This document shows, piece after piece, positions 36,799 through 45,864 of a stretch of 64,000 nt of DNA. Made by a program: the position numbers and the translations under genes. The stretch spans positions 31,663 to 95,662 of the forward strand of contig QCGH01000002.1 in NCBI GenBank assembly GCA_003280005.1. Direction: 5' to 3'. The stretch is from Pelagibacteraceae bacterium AG-365-D07 (GTDB taxonomy: Bacteria > Pseudomonadota > Alphaproteobacteria > Pelagibacterales > Pelagibacteraceae). A model generated the notes under the pieces. It did not search any database. It saw only the letters and a program-made list of their open reading frames with translations, and was not told the DNA's origin. Position 1 is the first letter of the stretch. Each line of letters opens with the position of its first letter.

Positions 36799-38053
36799 AA
36801 AAATAGCACTAGTTGATTGTAATTCTTTTTATGTTTCTTGTGAAAGATTATTCAATCCTAAAATAAGAAAAAAACCTGTTGTTGTTTTGTCTAATAACGA
36901 TGGCTGCATAATATCAAGGTCTAACGAGGCAAAAGCTTTGGGTATTAAAATGGGCGAACCTTATTTTAAAGGAAAAGATATTATCATAAAAAATAATGTA
37001 CAAGTTTTTTCATCTAACTATTCATTATATGGAGATATCTCAAGGAGAGTTATGAGAACTCTCAAAAGATTTAATTCTGATATTGAAATTTATTCAATTG
37101 ATGAAGCTTTTTTAGATTTATCTAATTTTACCGATCAAGAAGTTGAAAAAGTAGGAAAAGAGATTAGAGCTACAGTTTTACAATGGACAGGTATACCAAC
37201 TAGTATCGGAATTGCCAAAACAAAAACCTTAAGTAAAGTTGCAAACCATATCGCAAAAAAAACACAATCAGGTGTGACTAGTTTAATTGGAATTGAAAAT
37301 ATTGATCCAATTTTAGAGAAAGTAGAAATTAATGATGTTTGGGGAGTTGGAAAGCAATTAACTAAATTTTATCAAAAGCATGGAATTTATAATGCAAAAC
37401 AACTTAAGAATAAATCAAACACTTGGATTAAAAAAAGTTCGAATGTTTTAAGTTCAAGAACTGCAATGGAACTTAGAGGAATTCCTTGTATTGATCTTGA
37501 GACTACAACATCAAAAAGAAAAAGTTGTGTTGTATCAAGATCATTTGGAAAAAGAGTTGAAAAATTTCAAGAACTAAGAGAGGCGGTTGCAAATTATTGT
37601 TTAAATGCATCTGAGAAAATTAGATCAGAGTCTTTAGTTGCAAAAGCAATCACAGTATTTGTTAGAACAAGTCCTTTTCAAAGAAACTTTGGCTACTACT
37701 CAAATTCGAAGACAGTAGATTTTCCAATTGCAACAAATAATAGCATTGAAACTGTTAAAGCAGCGATGTCAATTTTAGATAGTATTTTTAAAAATGGATA
37801 TCGTTATCAAAAAGCAGGTGTCATGCTAACAGGTTTATCAAACGCTGAAGGAAAGAAAAATTTATTCTCATCAGAAAAAGATGAGAGGATAAATAGTTTA
37901 ATGAGATCTATTGATAATACTAATTATAGATATGGAAGATCAACATTAAGTCTTGCAAGTGCAGGTGTTCAAAAAAGATGGAATATGAGAAGACAGTACT
38001 CTTCTAAAATAGATACCGCTGATTTTTATTGTCTACCAACTATTAGAACTTAA
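36776..38053 (+). CDS. umuC: UmuC-like catalytic subunit of DNA polymerase V
   Basis: This 425-residue Y-family polymerase has the catalytic segments ALVDCNSFYVSCERLFNP and YSIDEAFLDL, with the acidic metal ligands in place. PTSIGIAKTKTLSKVANH and the HhH-like VWGVGKQLTKF follow, then the little-finger and UmuC-type C-terminal parts (RWNMRRQYSS). It carries out error-prone bypass synthesis after SOS induction. Its end lies 1 nt from the end of the convergent lyase gene. Confidence 0.97.
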   Translation: MSSTQYTKKIALVDCNSFYVSCERLFNPKIRKKPVVVLSNNDGCIISRSNEAKALGIKMGEPYFKGKDIIIKNNVQVFSSNYSLYGDISRRVMRTLKRFNSDIEIYSIDEAFLDLSNFTDQEVEKVGKEIRATVLQWTGIPTSIGIAKTKTLSKVANHIAKKTQSGVTSLIGIENIDPILEKVEINDVWGVGKQLTKFYQKHGIYNAKQLKNKSNTWIKKSSNVLSSRTAMELRGIPCIDLETTTSKRKSCVVSRSFGKRVEKFQELREAVANYCLNASEKIRSESLVAKAITVFVRTSPFQRNFGYYSNSKTVDFPIATNNSIETVKAAMSILDSIFKNGYRYQKAGVMLTGLSNAEGKKNLFSSEKDERINSLMRSIDNTNYRYGRSTLSLASAGVQKRWNMRRQYSSKIDTADFYCLPTIRT

Positions 38054-38054
38054 T

Positions 38055-39296
38055 TTATTGACCAAAAGCAACCTGACTTGAGTAATGAACGTAGCAACCT
38101 TCTTTTTTTTTATCAGTACACTCTTTCATGGCTTTTTCAGTTAAACTTTCTTTATCCAAACCTCTCAGTTTAATTAAAACATTTTTATCAATTTTATTTT
38201 TTACAATGACAATATATTCCTGCTGTTGATGTCTAAATACACTGAAAGGTCTAGTAATGTCATCGGATTGGCTCTCTAAATTTTCACATGAATAACCTAA
38301 TCGTTCTAATTTAAGATCTTTACACTTCTTTTTAGCCCATATTTCATCATAAAACATAATGGTTGGAGTATCTTTCATTTCCTGCAATGTCCCGGATTTT
38401 CCTTTAAAAGTCTTTGCTTCTTTACTTTGGTAAATGCCAAATTGCATCACTGTTAAGCCAACATCCCACATGGACTGACCTTCATAATGTAATTTTTTTT
38501 TTCCATTAAGAAATACTTCAATCATACCTTTATTTTTTTTATCATCAGATGCACGTTTGTCCCAATTTGCATGTATTACTAAATCTGTCCATTTACCTAA
38601 ACTGTCCTCTAGCTCGTCAGGACTCATAATTAGATAATCCAGTGCTGCTTTTTCACAATAATTTATTTTTTGTTTAACGCTTCCTCCGCAAGCATTTTCT
38701 CTGTCTTCATAGACTCCTTCTGAAGTACTAATTTTAGCCATCAAACCTTCTCTTGGAAAAATTTCTAAGTGAAATGGAGGATGGTATGGTCCTTCACTTG
38801 AGTGAAATTGAAATACTGATTGCTTTCGATAAAATTTATGCTCCTTTGGAAAATAAAAAGAGGCTGTATACCAGTAATCTTGTTTATGTTTGTATCCTAA
38901 ACTTGTATCTCTATTTTGACCCTGTCCTAATTCAACCCGATGATGAGGAGTTGATCTAATACAATCTCTTTCCTTTCCATCATAATACAAGAAACCACAA
39001 TCATCATAATGAAGTTCAAATCTTATTGAAGTATCACCAAATCTCACTGGTAGTCCGTCAGAAGATTTTACAACTTTAATTCCATATTTTGTCCAACCAT
39101 AATTTTTTTTGACAGAATGTTTAAAAGCTTCAATTTTTGTAATTGGTTTAAGTTTAATTCCTTGAATGGTGGTATCTTTCTTATTTAAACCAAGATTATA
39201 ACTTTCGCTTTTATATACCATTTTTTTTATCTCTTCTTGGTTTGCAAATACATTATTAGTAAAAAAGATTAAAATCAAAATTAAAATTTTTTTCAT
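38055..39296 (-). CDS. Secreted polysaccharide-lyase-like protein (heparin lyase I family)
   Basis: This 413-residue protein has a signal peptide (about 1-18, ending NVFA). The body looks like the jelly-roll heparin lyase I-type family: HHRVELGQG (RxE motif), YWYTASFYFPKEH, SVFQFHSSE, PFHLEIFPR, a middle WTDLVIHANW and MQFGIYQSK. Several cysteines could form disulfides. Family members cleave acidic polysaccharides; the substrate is unknown. A C-terminal part after about residue 340 is extra compared with the neighbouring paralogue. It overlaps that paralogue by 1 nt (TAATG). Confidence 0.72.
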   Translation of the reverse strand: MKKILILILIFFTNNVFANQEEIKKMVYKSESYNLGLNKKDTTIQGIKLKPITKIEAFKHSVKKNYGWTKYGIKVVKSSDGLPVRFGDTSIRFELHYDDCGFLYYDGKERDCIRSTPHHRVELGQGQNRDTSLGYKHKQDYWYTASFYFPKEHKFYRKQSVFQFHSSEGPYHPPFHLEIFPREGLMAKISTSEGVYEDRENACGGSVKQKINYCEKAALDYLIMSPDELEDSLGKWTDLVIHANWDKRASDDKKNKGMIEVFLNGKKKLHYEGQSMWDVGLTVMQFGIYQSKEAKTFKGKSGTLQEMKDTPTIMFYDEIWAKKKCKDLKLERLGYSCENLESQSDDITRPFSVFRHQQQEYIVIVKNKIDKNVLIKLRGLDKESLTEKAMKECTDKKKEGCYVHYSSQVAFGQ

Positions 39297-40129
39297 TATT
39301 TTTGAATTAATTTTATAAGCTTTTCTTTGCTGTTTGTTCTAAATAAATTGTCATAATAAACGACCTGTGTTGGATATTCTCCATGCACTTCATCTTTCCA
39401 TCTAGAAATCCAACTATGATAAATTCCAAATTTATTAAAAAATCGACCTCCATAACCTGTTCTCCCATCATAATCGTTATAAAGAACATCATTTACGTAC
39501 ATTTTTGAAAATCCTTCTCCAGGTGGTTTGCCCATTTTTGTATGAAATATAATTGTGGTCCATTTATCTCTCATCTCATCAATAAAAAGATGTTTGATTA
39601 TTTTTCCTGAAACATCGTGGCCATTTACTGGGAAATATCTGGGTTCCAAAACCCCATTTTTTACTCTCAACATCATCCTTGGATGCCTTTGTTGATTTGT
39701 ATTTCCCCACTCGTAGATTTGAAAAAGAGAAGTACTTATAGGTTCAACTGATTTAAAATCTGCTGGCAAATATATACTTACAGAAATCCATCTTTCTCCT
39801 GTGTATCTATTGCTTGATGTAGAATATTCACTTCTTGCTCGATCTCCTCCTCCATGTCCAACAACAGCATCTCTGCCATTATTTTTGCAATCAGAATAAT
39901 CTCCGTCTTTGTCTCTACCACAATCTCTAGGAAGCAAAGTAATTTTCCATGCTTTTTTGCCTAAAGCTGGAGAAGTAACAGTTTCCCTAAATTTAGAAAG
40001 TTTCTTTCCATAAGCGACACTTTTTTTCCATTGCAGATTTGTAATTTCTCTTGCACTGGCTTCTTTAGAAAAATTTGTACTTTCTAAAATTAACAAACTA
40101 AAAACTATTGATACGAAAAATTTTTTCAA
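39296..40129 (-). CDS. Second secreted polysaccharide-lyase-like protein (paralogue of neighbour)
   Basis: This 277-residue protein has a signal peptide (about 1-26, ending EASA). It shows the same order of motifs as its neighbour: ARSEYS (RxE), RWISVSIYLPADF, TSLFQIYEWG, HPRMMLRV, WTTIIFHTKM and NKFGIYHSW. It is therefore a shorter paralogue of the heparin lyase I-type fold. The start is TTG at 40129, overlapping the upstream TGA as TTGA. Activity and substrate are unknown. Confidence 0.7.
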   Translation of the reverse strand: MKKFFVSIVFSLLILESTNFSKEASAREITNLQWKKSVAYGKKLSKFRETVTSPALGKKAWKITLLPRDCGRDKDGDYSDCKNNGRDAVVGHGGGDRARSEYSTSSNRYTGERWISVSIYLPADFKSVEPISTSLFQIYEWGNTNQQRHPRMMLRVKNGVLEPRYFPVNGHDVSGKIIKHLFIDEMRDKWTTIIFHTKMGKPPGEGFSKMYVNDVLYNDYDGRTGYGGRFFNKFGIYHSWISRWKDEVHGEYPTQVVYYDNLFRTNSKEKLIKLIQK

Positions 40130-41418
40130 TTTATTTGTTTACCTTTTTTGAATGGATCGTGTAGTAGCTTTTTGTGATTATATTTATAATTTTTATTATT
40201 ATAATGGAGAGAATTAACAACCAGTATTCTTGAATTTTCTACATCAATTAAAATCATATTCCCGCCATAGCCGCCCATACCAAATATAATTTTGTCTTTT
40301 AATCCTGGAAAATCCATATGAAATTGACCCCCGTATGATTTTGTACGATTAAATAAGGGCTCTTCTTTTTCTTTGCTTCCTTTTGGTATTCTTCTTTTAT
40401 AAATTTCTTTTAAATATTTTCCAACACAAGTATCATTCTGATAATCATCCATTATAGCTTTTGCTATTCTAAGATAGTCAAATCTCGTTGCCATTATGTT
40501 AGGATGTCCATTTCCAAAATGTTCTTTAAGACTAGTATAGCCATAACGAATGCTATTTTTGATCTTTATTTTATCGTTGAAAACTCTGCTATAAAATTTG
40601 TCATAATCTTCACCAATTTTAAATTTCATATAGTTTAAAATTAACTGAGTGACAAATCCATTGTAATTGTATCTTTCCTTAGATTTTTTTGTATTTTGGT
40701 TGTTAAAGTGATGACGCATGGTTGTTGCAATATCCCTATCTTCATATGGGCCTAATTTACTGGTACCATCTTCAAACTCGTCGATATATTTTTGATCACC
40801 AGTATTCATATTTAAAAAATTAATTAATTTTTGATCATGATAAAGAGAATCTTTTATTATAGGCCAGTCATTTACTCTAGCATCAACTCCATCAATATAA
40901 CCCTCACATATTGCGTGACCTACTAAATAAGAAGTTACTGACTTACCCATTGACATTGAATAAAATTTTGTTTCATTATTCAAAAACTCTCCCAGTCTTT
41001 CTTTAGGAGAAAGTTCGTCAATTAATACTTCACCATCTTGATAATATAAATAACTAAGGATACCTTTGGTTTTCATTTGCTTTTTTACAAATTTATCTTC
41101 AATTAAGTTGAATTTAAAATCGTAGGAACTATTTGTCGGTTTAAACTCTTTTAAATGTTGACTTCTATCTCTATATGAATATTTCCATAAATAATAAATC
41201 AGCGTATCTCTGTTTGGGTTTGAATGATAGGCAATATTAGTAGATGATAATGCTTTATTTTTTATTTTGATATTTAGATTGTGAGATCCTTGCTCATTTA
41301 AATATTGATGATGTCCGTTTTCAGAAAGCCACTTATTAAAAAACCAATTTAAATTCTCAGCAAATAGATTGCTTGAAGTTAATAAGCTTAAAGTAATGAT
41401 TAGTAATATTTTTTTCAT
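40126..41418 (-). CDS. Secreted SxxK serine hydrolase (beta-lactamase/class C esterase family)
   Basis: This 430-residue protein has a signal peptide (about 1-20, ending NLFA). S156-M-G-K159 in FYSMSMGKSVTSYL is the SxxK nucleophile motif, and RYNYNGF supplies the YxN-type tyrosine. FGMGGYGGN near the end stands in the place of the KTG-type motif. Such proteins act as esterases, D-aminopeptidases or transpeptidases; true beta-lactamase activity is unlikely. It is the first gene of a three-gene secreted set with the two lyase-like proteins, so de-esterifying the same glycan is a plausible role. Confidence 0.75.
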   Translation of the reverse strand: MKKILLIITLSLLTSSNLFAENLNWFFNKWLSENGHHQYLNEQGSHNLNIKIKNKALSSTNIAYHSNPNRDTLIYYLWKYSYRDRSQHLKEFKPTNSSYDFKFNLIEDKFVKKQMKTKGILSYLYYQDGEVLIDELSPKERLGEFLNNETKFYSMSMGKSVTSYLVGHAICEGYIDGVDARVNDWPIIKDSLYHDQKLINFLNMNTGDQKYIDEFEDGTSKLGPYEDRDIATTMRHHFNNQNTKKSKERYNYNGFVTQLILNYMKFKIGEDYDKFYSRVFNDKIKIKNSIRYGYTSLKEHFGNGHPNIMATRFDYLRIAKAIMDDYQNDTCVGKYLKEIYKRRIPKGSKEKEEPLFNRTKSYGGQFHMDFPGLKDKIIFGMGGYGGNMILIDVENSRILVVNSLHYNNKNYKYNHKKLLHDPFKKGKQIN

Positions 41419-41517
41419 AGATTATGCTCGTTTTTTGTTGTCCCTTTTTTTACAAGTGAGCACAACCACACTTATTTTTAAAAAAATAATATCTTTTTTT
41501 TGTTTTTTATTAAAGAT

Positions 41518-42393
41518 TTAATTTGATTTAATTTCTTCTACATTTTCAATATTAGATAAAGAATCATTTAATTCATTAATATTTTCTCTTTTCGAAATTG
41601 CCAAAACTGAAATTACAAGACCAATTACTGCAATAAGAGGAATCGATGTTATGTAAGTTATATTTTTAGACATTAAAAATATATAAATTAAAAAGAATAA
41701 AATTGATCGAATTATTACATTAGTTTTAAATACAGCAATAATTGATAATGAATGTTTTATTAAGTTATAAAAACTCATTTTTGAGGGACCAAAATATCTC
41801 TCACCCCTAATGGATGGAATTGTAGATCTATTTTTTTCTAATTTTGTTAATGATCCAGAAAAACTACTCCAGGTAGCCTTTTCGTTAATCATTTTTGCAA
41901 CTGTTGATTTTGGTAAACATGTATAGTTTCCAAACTTGATGGATTGACCAGTAAAGATAAATGTAATTAATTTATGAATATTGTAGGAAAATTTAAATAT
42001 TGCTCCTTCTGATCTTTTAATTCTTTCACCAACAATAGGTTTTTTGGAGTCATATTTTAAAAAATCAATAAACTTTCCAATTTCCTCAGGTCTGTCTTCT
42101 CCATCTCCATCCATAGGGATTAAATAATCGAATTCCTCATTTTCATAAATATATTTTAAACCTGTTGCTATACATCTAGCATGACCTTGATTGTTTTTAA
42201 TGTTTACAACTTTAATAGAATTTATTTTATCAAGATTTGATACATCAATTTCAGTTTTTTCATTTGATTGATCATTTACTATAATTATTGAGAATTCTTC
42301 ATTTAGATTTGATATTATAGAATTAATATCATTGACCAATTTTGATACAGATTGAAAATCATTATAGACAGGAATTAAAATTTTAATTTTCAT
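41518..42393 (-). CDS. Family 2 glycosyltransferase with C-terminal membrane anchor
   Basis: This 291-residue protein begins IKILIPVYNDFQSVSKLVND and has IIVNDQSNE and PMDGDGEDRPEEI, the GT2 nucleotide-sugar and DxD motifs. Two hydrophobic segments near 225-265 anchor it in the membrane. DPM1-like enzymes of this form load sugars on a lipid carrier, which would suit the GT39-like enzyme two genes upstream. It is 16 nt from the adenine deaminase gene. Confidence 0.82.
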   Translation of the reverse strand: MKIKILIPVYNDFQSVSKLVNDINSIISNLNEEFSIIIVNDQSNEKTEIDVSNLDKINSIKVVNIKNNQGHARCIATGLKYIYENEEFDYLIPMDGDGEDRPEEIGKFIDFLKYDSKKPIVGERIKRSEGAIFKFSYNIHKLITFIFTGQSIKFGNYTCLPKSTVAKMINEKATWSSFSGSLTKLEKNRSTIPSIRGERYFGPSKMSFYNLIKHSLSIIAVFKTNVIIRSILFFLIYIFLMSKNITYITSIPLIAVIGLVISVLAISKRENINELNDSLSNIENVEEIKSN

Positions 42394-42409
42394 TTAAATA
42401 ATTTAAAAT

Positions 42410-43411
42410 TTATATCTTACTCAACCAATTATTTTTAGTTTTTTCATCTAAAAAAGATGATTTAAATGAATTTTGAATTAAAATTTTTATATCCTCTTGG
42501 CTTAATTGTAGAGCTTTTGCTGTTTCAATTAAATTTGTATTTAAATATCCTCCAAAATAAGCTGGGTCATCTGAATTAACCATCACTCTAAGACCTTTGT
42601 CTAGCATTTTTTTTAAATTATGCTTTTCAAGTTTATCAAAGACACAAAGTTTTATATTCGATAAAGGACATACGGTTAGAGGAATATTATTTTGTCTAAG
42701 TTTTTCTACAAGTTTGTCATCTTTTAAACATTGAACTCCATGATCTATTCTTTTTACTTTAAGTAAATTTAAACTATCCCAAATATATTCTGGGGGTCCC
42801 TCCTCTCCTGCATGAGCTACAGTTAAAAAACCTTCTTTAATTGCAGCTTCGAACAAATTTTTAAACTTTTGTGGAGGGTTTCCTTTCTCTGAAGAGTCTA
42901 GACCCACGCCAATAATTTTATCTTTATGTCTTACAGCATGGTTTAAAACCTCAAAACATTGTTCTTGATCTAAGTGTCTTAAAAAACACATTATAATTTT
43001 TGAAGTAATTCCAAACTCCGCATTTGCTTTTTTTAATGCTTTGTGAATTCCATTTATAACTGTATCAAAATTTATACCTCTTGGTATATGAGATTGTGGG
43101 TCAAAGAAAATTTCAGTGTGTACGATGTTATCTTTTTTACATCTTAAAATATATTCCCAAGTAAGATCAAAAAAATCTTCTTCATTAATTAAAACATTTG
43201 ATCCCTCATAATAAATTTTTAAAAATGAGTCTAAATCAGTAAAATTATAAGCTGATTTAATTTCATCAACTGATTTAAAAGGAATTTCAATTTTATTCCT
43301 TTTTGATAGTTTAAACATCAACTCAGGTTCTAAGCTTCCTTCTATATGTAAGTGGAGTTCTGACTTTGGAACTTTTTTTATAAAATTTTCAACATTGTTA
43401 AAATTATTCAT
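42410..43411 (-). CDS. Adenine deaminase (adenosine deaminase superfamily)
   Basis: This 333-residue enzyme has the zinc site residues in ELHLHIEGSLEPEL, TVAHAGEEGPPEY, RIDHGVQC and NSDDPAYFGGY. The last motif and GLDSSEKGNPP are typical of the adenine deaminase branch, not adenosine deaminase. It would convert adenine to hypoxanthine plus ammonia for purine salvage. It lies between two glycosyltransferases on one transcript (3-nt and 16-nt gaps), an unusual setting. Confidence 0.85.
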   Translation of the reverse strand: MNNFNNVENFIKKVPKSELHLHIEGSLEPELMFKLSKRNKIEIPFKSVDEIKSAYNFTDLDSFLKIYYEGSNVLINEEDFFDLTWEYILRCKKDNIVHTEIFFDPQSHIPRGINFDTVINGIHKALKKANAEFGITSKIIMCFLRHLDQEQCFEVLNHAVRHKDKIIGVGLDSSEKGNPPQKFKNLFEAAIKEGFLTVAHAGEEGPPEYIWDSLNLLKVKRIDHGVQCLKDDKLVEKLRQNNIPLTVCPLSNIKLCVFDKLEKHNLKKMLDKGLRVMVNSDDPAYFGGYLNTNLIETAKALQLSQEDIKILIQNSFKSSFLDEKTKNNWLSKI

Positions 43412-43414
43412 AAT

Positions 43415-44743
43415 TTATTTGTATGTTCCTACACAAATTTCATCTATGCAAATATATTCTTTGGCCTCATTGAGAATATTATTACCCAACATAAAACCCT
43501 CCCATTTAGGTCTAGATTTTAGATGATATGATAGATTTCCAGCATTCCATTCATTACCAATAACAAATTCTATTGGCTCATCAAAATTTTGATCCCACTC
43601 GAACTGAACTTTTTCTGCTATTTGTTTTCCTGGATAATCAGTTCGCTTATCATCTTTTAGGATTGAAATATATCCATATAAAAAAGGGGACAATAAAAAT
43701 AAAAAAACAAAACAAATTAAAAAATTTTTAATTTTTTTTAGATTAATTTGATTTTTAAATAGATAAATTACAAGTACACCTTGAAATAAATAAAAAGGAG
43801 TCATCCACATAGTTCTTATTTTTGATCCTGTGATTATTGATGTAATTAACATTAATACTAAAGGAACTAGATTAATAAAAATTAAAAAAAACAATTTTTT
43901 ATCCTTTAAATTAATTTTCAATTTTATTTTTTTTATTAAAAAAAAACAAAGTGCAAAAAAAGGAATTAAAATACCAAATTGTTTTAATATAAAAGACAGT
44001 GGATTTTTTAGATGATTTAATAATTCGAATTCTTCTGTTCCAGTCCTGGCTAGTCCATAGGTAATTGTCATATAATCGTTATTGATTAACCAGATAATAT
44101 GAGGAACTAAAAGTACCAAAAAAACTTCTAAAGTTACTAAGTATTTAAATTGAAATTTTTTCTCTTTGATTACAAATATTAAATAAAAAAACAACAAGTA
44201 GATCGAAATTAATAGATATAAAAATAAATATTTTGTAAGAAAACCAAGAGCTGCAAACAAACCTAATAAACATAAATCATATATATTGGGTTCCTTTTTA
44301 TTATAAATTTTCCATGTGAAGTAAACTGTTAATGACCAAAAAGGAAGTTGAGCAACGTTTACGTTAAATTCTGGAGTAGTGAAATTATAAAAATATATTC
44401 CTTCTAATAAAAGAACAGAAATAAAACTTAATTTTACATCATTAAATATTTCTTCTGATAATTTAAATACAAAATAAAAGGAAATAATTACGAAGATTTG
44501 ACTCAAAAAATAAAAAGCCCAATCTTGTGGTCCAAATATTTTAAAAAAAAATTCAGTGAAGAATGCGCTCAGTGGAGGATGTTTATTAAAACCCCAATCT
44601 AAATTACTTCCCCATGCTAGAGCCTCGATTGTATCTAGCGGTAAATTCTGATTTACAAACGAAGGTACAACTGTCCAGAGAACTAAATGAATACTTATAA
44701 AAATATAAAATAAATTTAAAATTTTTTTTTTATTTAGAGCCAT
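43415..44743 (-). CDS. GT39/ArnT-like integral membrane glycosyltransferase
   Basis: With the ATG at 44743 the protein is 442 residues. A TTG 18 nt upstream is open but less likely. It has about ten membrane segments. LDTIEALAWGSNLDWGFNKH near the start is the acidic loop and HPPLSAF motif of PMT_2-type enzymes, which move sugars from a polyprenyl carrier onto lipid A or proteins. A periplasmic C-terminal portion ends CIDEICVGTYK. Together with the GT2 gene it suggests envelope glycan modification. Confidence 0.82.
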   Translation of the reverse strand: MALNKKKILNLFYIFISIHLVLWTVVPSFVNQNLPLDTIEALAWGSNLDWGFNKHPPLSAFFTEFFFKIFGPQDWAFYFLSQIFVIISFYFVFKLSEEIFNDVKLSFISVLLLEGIYFYNFTTPEFNVNVAQLPFWSLTVYFTWKIYNKKEPNIYDLCLLGLFAALGFLTKYLFLYLLISIYLLFFYLIFVIKEKKFQFKYLVTLEVFLVLLVPHIIWLINNDYMTITYGLARTGTEEFELLNHLKNPLSFILKQFGILIPFFALCFFLIKKIKLKINLKDKKLFFLIFINLVPLVLMLITSIITGSKIRTMWMTPFYLFQGVLVIYLFKNQINLKKIKNFLICFVFLFLLSPFLYGYISILKDDKRTDYPGKQIAEKVQFEWDQNFDEPIEFVIGNEWNAGNLSYHLKSRPKWEGFMLGNNILNEAKEYICIDEICVGTYK

Positions 44744-44821
44744 TTTTAGCAATTTATACAATTAATGCATTCTTGACAGTACTTTATTGTTGAATATATT
44801 CACCGGATTTTAAAAATTGAG

Positions 44822-45238
44822 ATGGTAAAAATTTCTAAAACATACACTCCTAAAGAAACTGAAAAATATATGTGCCCAAAACACTTGGCATTTTTTAAAA
44901 AAAAACTACAAGATTGGAAAACTGATTTAAAAAGGACTAGCAATGAAGCAATTTATAACAGATCATTAGATGATAATAGTACTTCTGCAGATATAGTTGA
45001 TCAAGCAAGTTCATATACTGAAAAAAATGTAGAATTCAGAGCTATTAATAGACAAATTAAACTTATTTCAAAAATAGATTCTGCATTAAAAAGAATTCAA
45101 GATGGAACTTATGGTTTTTGTGCAGATACTGGAGAGCCGATAGGTCTAAAAAGATTAATTGCAAGACCTGTTGCTACTTTGTGCATTGCTGCTCAAGAAA
45201 AACATGAAAAAGAGGAAAAAGTTTACGCTGACGATTAA
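44822..45238 (+). CDS. dksA: DksA-family RNA polymerase regulator, two-cysteine form
   Basis: This 138-residue protein has a coiled-coil with tip acids D57 and D60 in ADIVDQAS, and a C-terminal zinc-finger-like region ending TLCIAAQEKHEK. Only two of the four canonical zinc cysteines remain: C100 and C121, with T103 and A124 at the others. Reduced-cysteine DksA proteins exist in other Proteobacteria and can work without zinc. DksA acts in the RNA polymerase secondary channel with ppGpp. It is convergent with the GST gene, sharing TTAA. Confidence 0.93.
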   Translation: MVKISKTYTPKETEKYMCPKHLAFFKKKLQDWKTDLKRTSNEAIYNRSLDDNSTSADIVDQASSYTEKNVEFRAINRQIKLISKIDSALKRIQDGTYGFCADTGEPIGLKRLIARPVATLCIAAQEKHEKEEKVYADD

Positions 45239-45864
45239 GGTTTAGGAATTTCTGAACTTTGATCCATAAATTTATATCCTTTTATTACACCAGGTCTTTC
45301 AGCTATCATTTGATACCATTCACACAAATATGAGTACTTTTTTAATCCGATATCATGCCAGTGGTGTCTTGCAATCCAAGGCCATGTAGCAATATCTGCA
45401 ATTGAGTAATTTTCCCCAGCGAGAAACTTATTATTTGTAAGACGCTCATTTAAAATGTCATAAATACTTTTGGTAATTTCGTAATATCTTTTTTCTCCAA
45501 TTTCACTTAATCCTTTATTAAAACGATAAAAATAATGATACTGACCTACAAAAGGACCTACTATTCCCATTTGTGCCATAAGCCATTGATCAATTGTCGA
45601 TTTATTTTTCTTATCGTAAAACTTTCCACTTTTTTCAGCTAAATAAATTAATATTGCTCCTGACTCGAATACGGTTTCTTGATTATTTGTCTTATCAACA
45701 ATCACGGGTATCTTTGAAAAGGGACTCATTTTTTTAAATTCAGTTTTAAATTGATCTCCTTTTGATAAATCTAATTTAATAACCTTGTATTCATAATCAA
45801 TTTCTTCAAGCATTATACTTATTTTTTTGCCGTTTGGAGTATCTGAGGAGTATAATTCAATCAC
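45235..45864 (-). CDS. Glutathione S-transferase family protein
   Basis: This 209-residue protein has a thioredoxin-like N-terminal domain (IELYSSDTPNGKKISIMLEE), a SKIPVIVD strand with the cis-proline, ESGAILIYLAEKSG for glutathione binding, and a helical C-terminal domain with NYSIADIATWPWIARH. It resembles the YfcG/YghU group. The start is GTG, overlapping the reductase stop as TAGTG. It follows ferredoxin and its reductase, so a redox-protective role is likely. Confidence 0.88.
   Translation of the reverse strand: MIELYSSDTPNGKKISIMLEEIDYEYKVIKLDLSKGDQFKTEFKKMSPFSKIPVIVDKTNNQETVFESGAILIYLAEKSGKFYDKKNKSTIDQWLMAQMGIVGPFVGQYHYFYRFNKGLSEIGEKRYYEITKSIYDILNERLTNNKFLAGENYSIADIATWPWIARHHWHDIGLKKYSYLCEWYQMIAERPGVIKGYKFMDQSSEIPKP

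Noticed and set aside
40126..41418. Beta-lactamase antibiotic resistance gene
   Set aside because: It has an SxxK motif, but the context with lyase-like proteins and the missing typical KTG triad favour an esterase or peptidase; resistance cannot be claimed.
41419..41517. Possible small RNA or terminator in the 99-nt gap after the GT2 gene
   Set aside because: Only A+T-rich homopolymer runs are seen, with no convincing stem or promoter.
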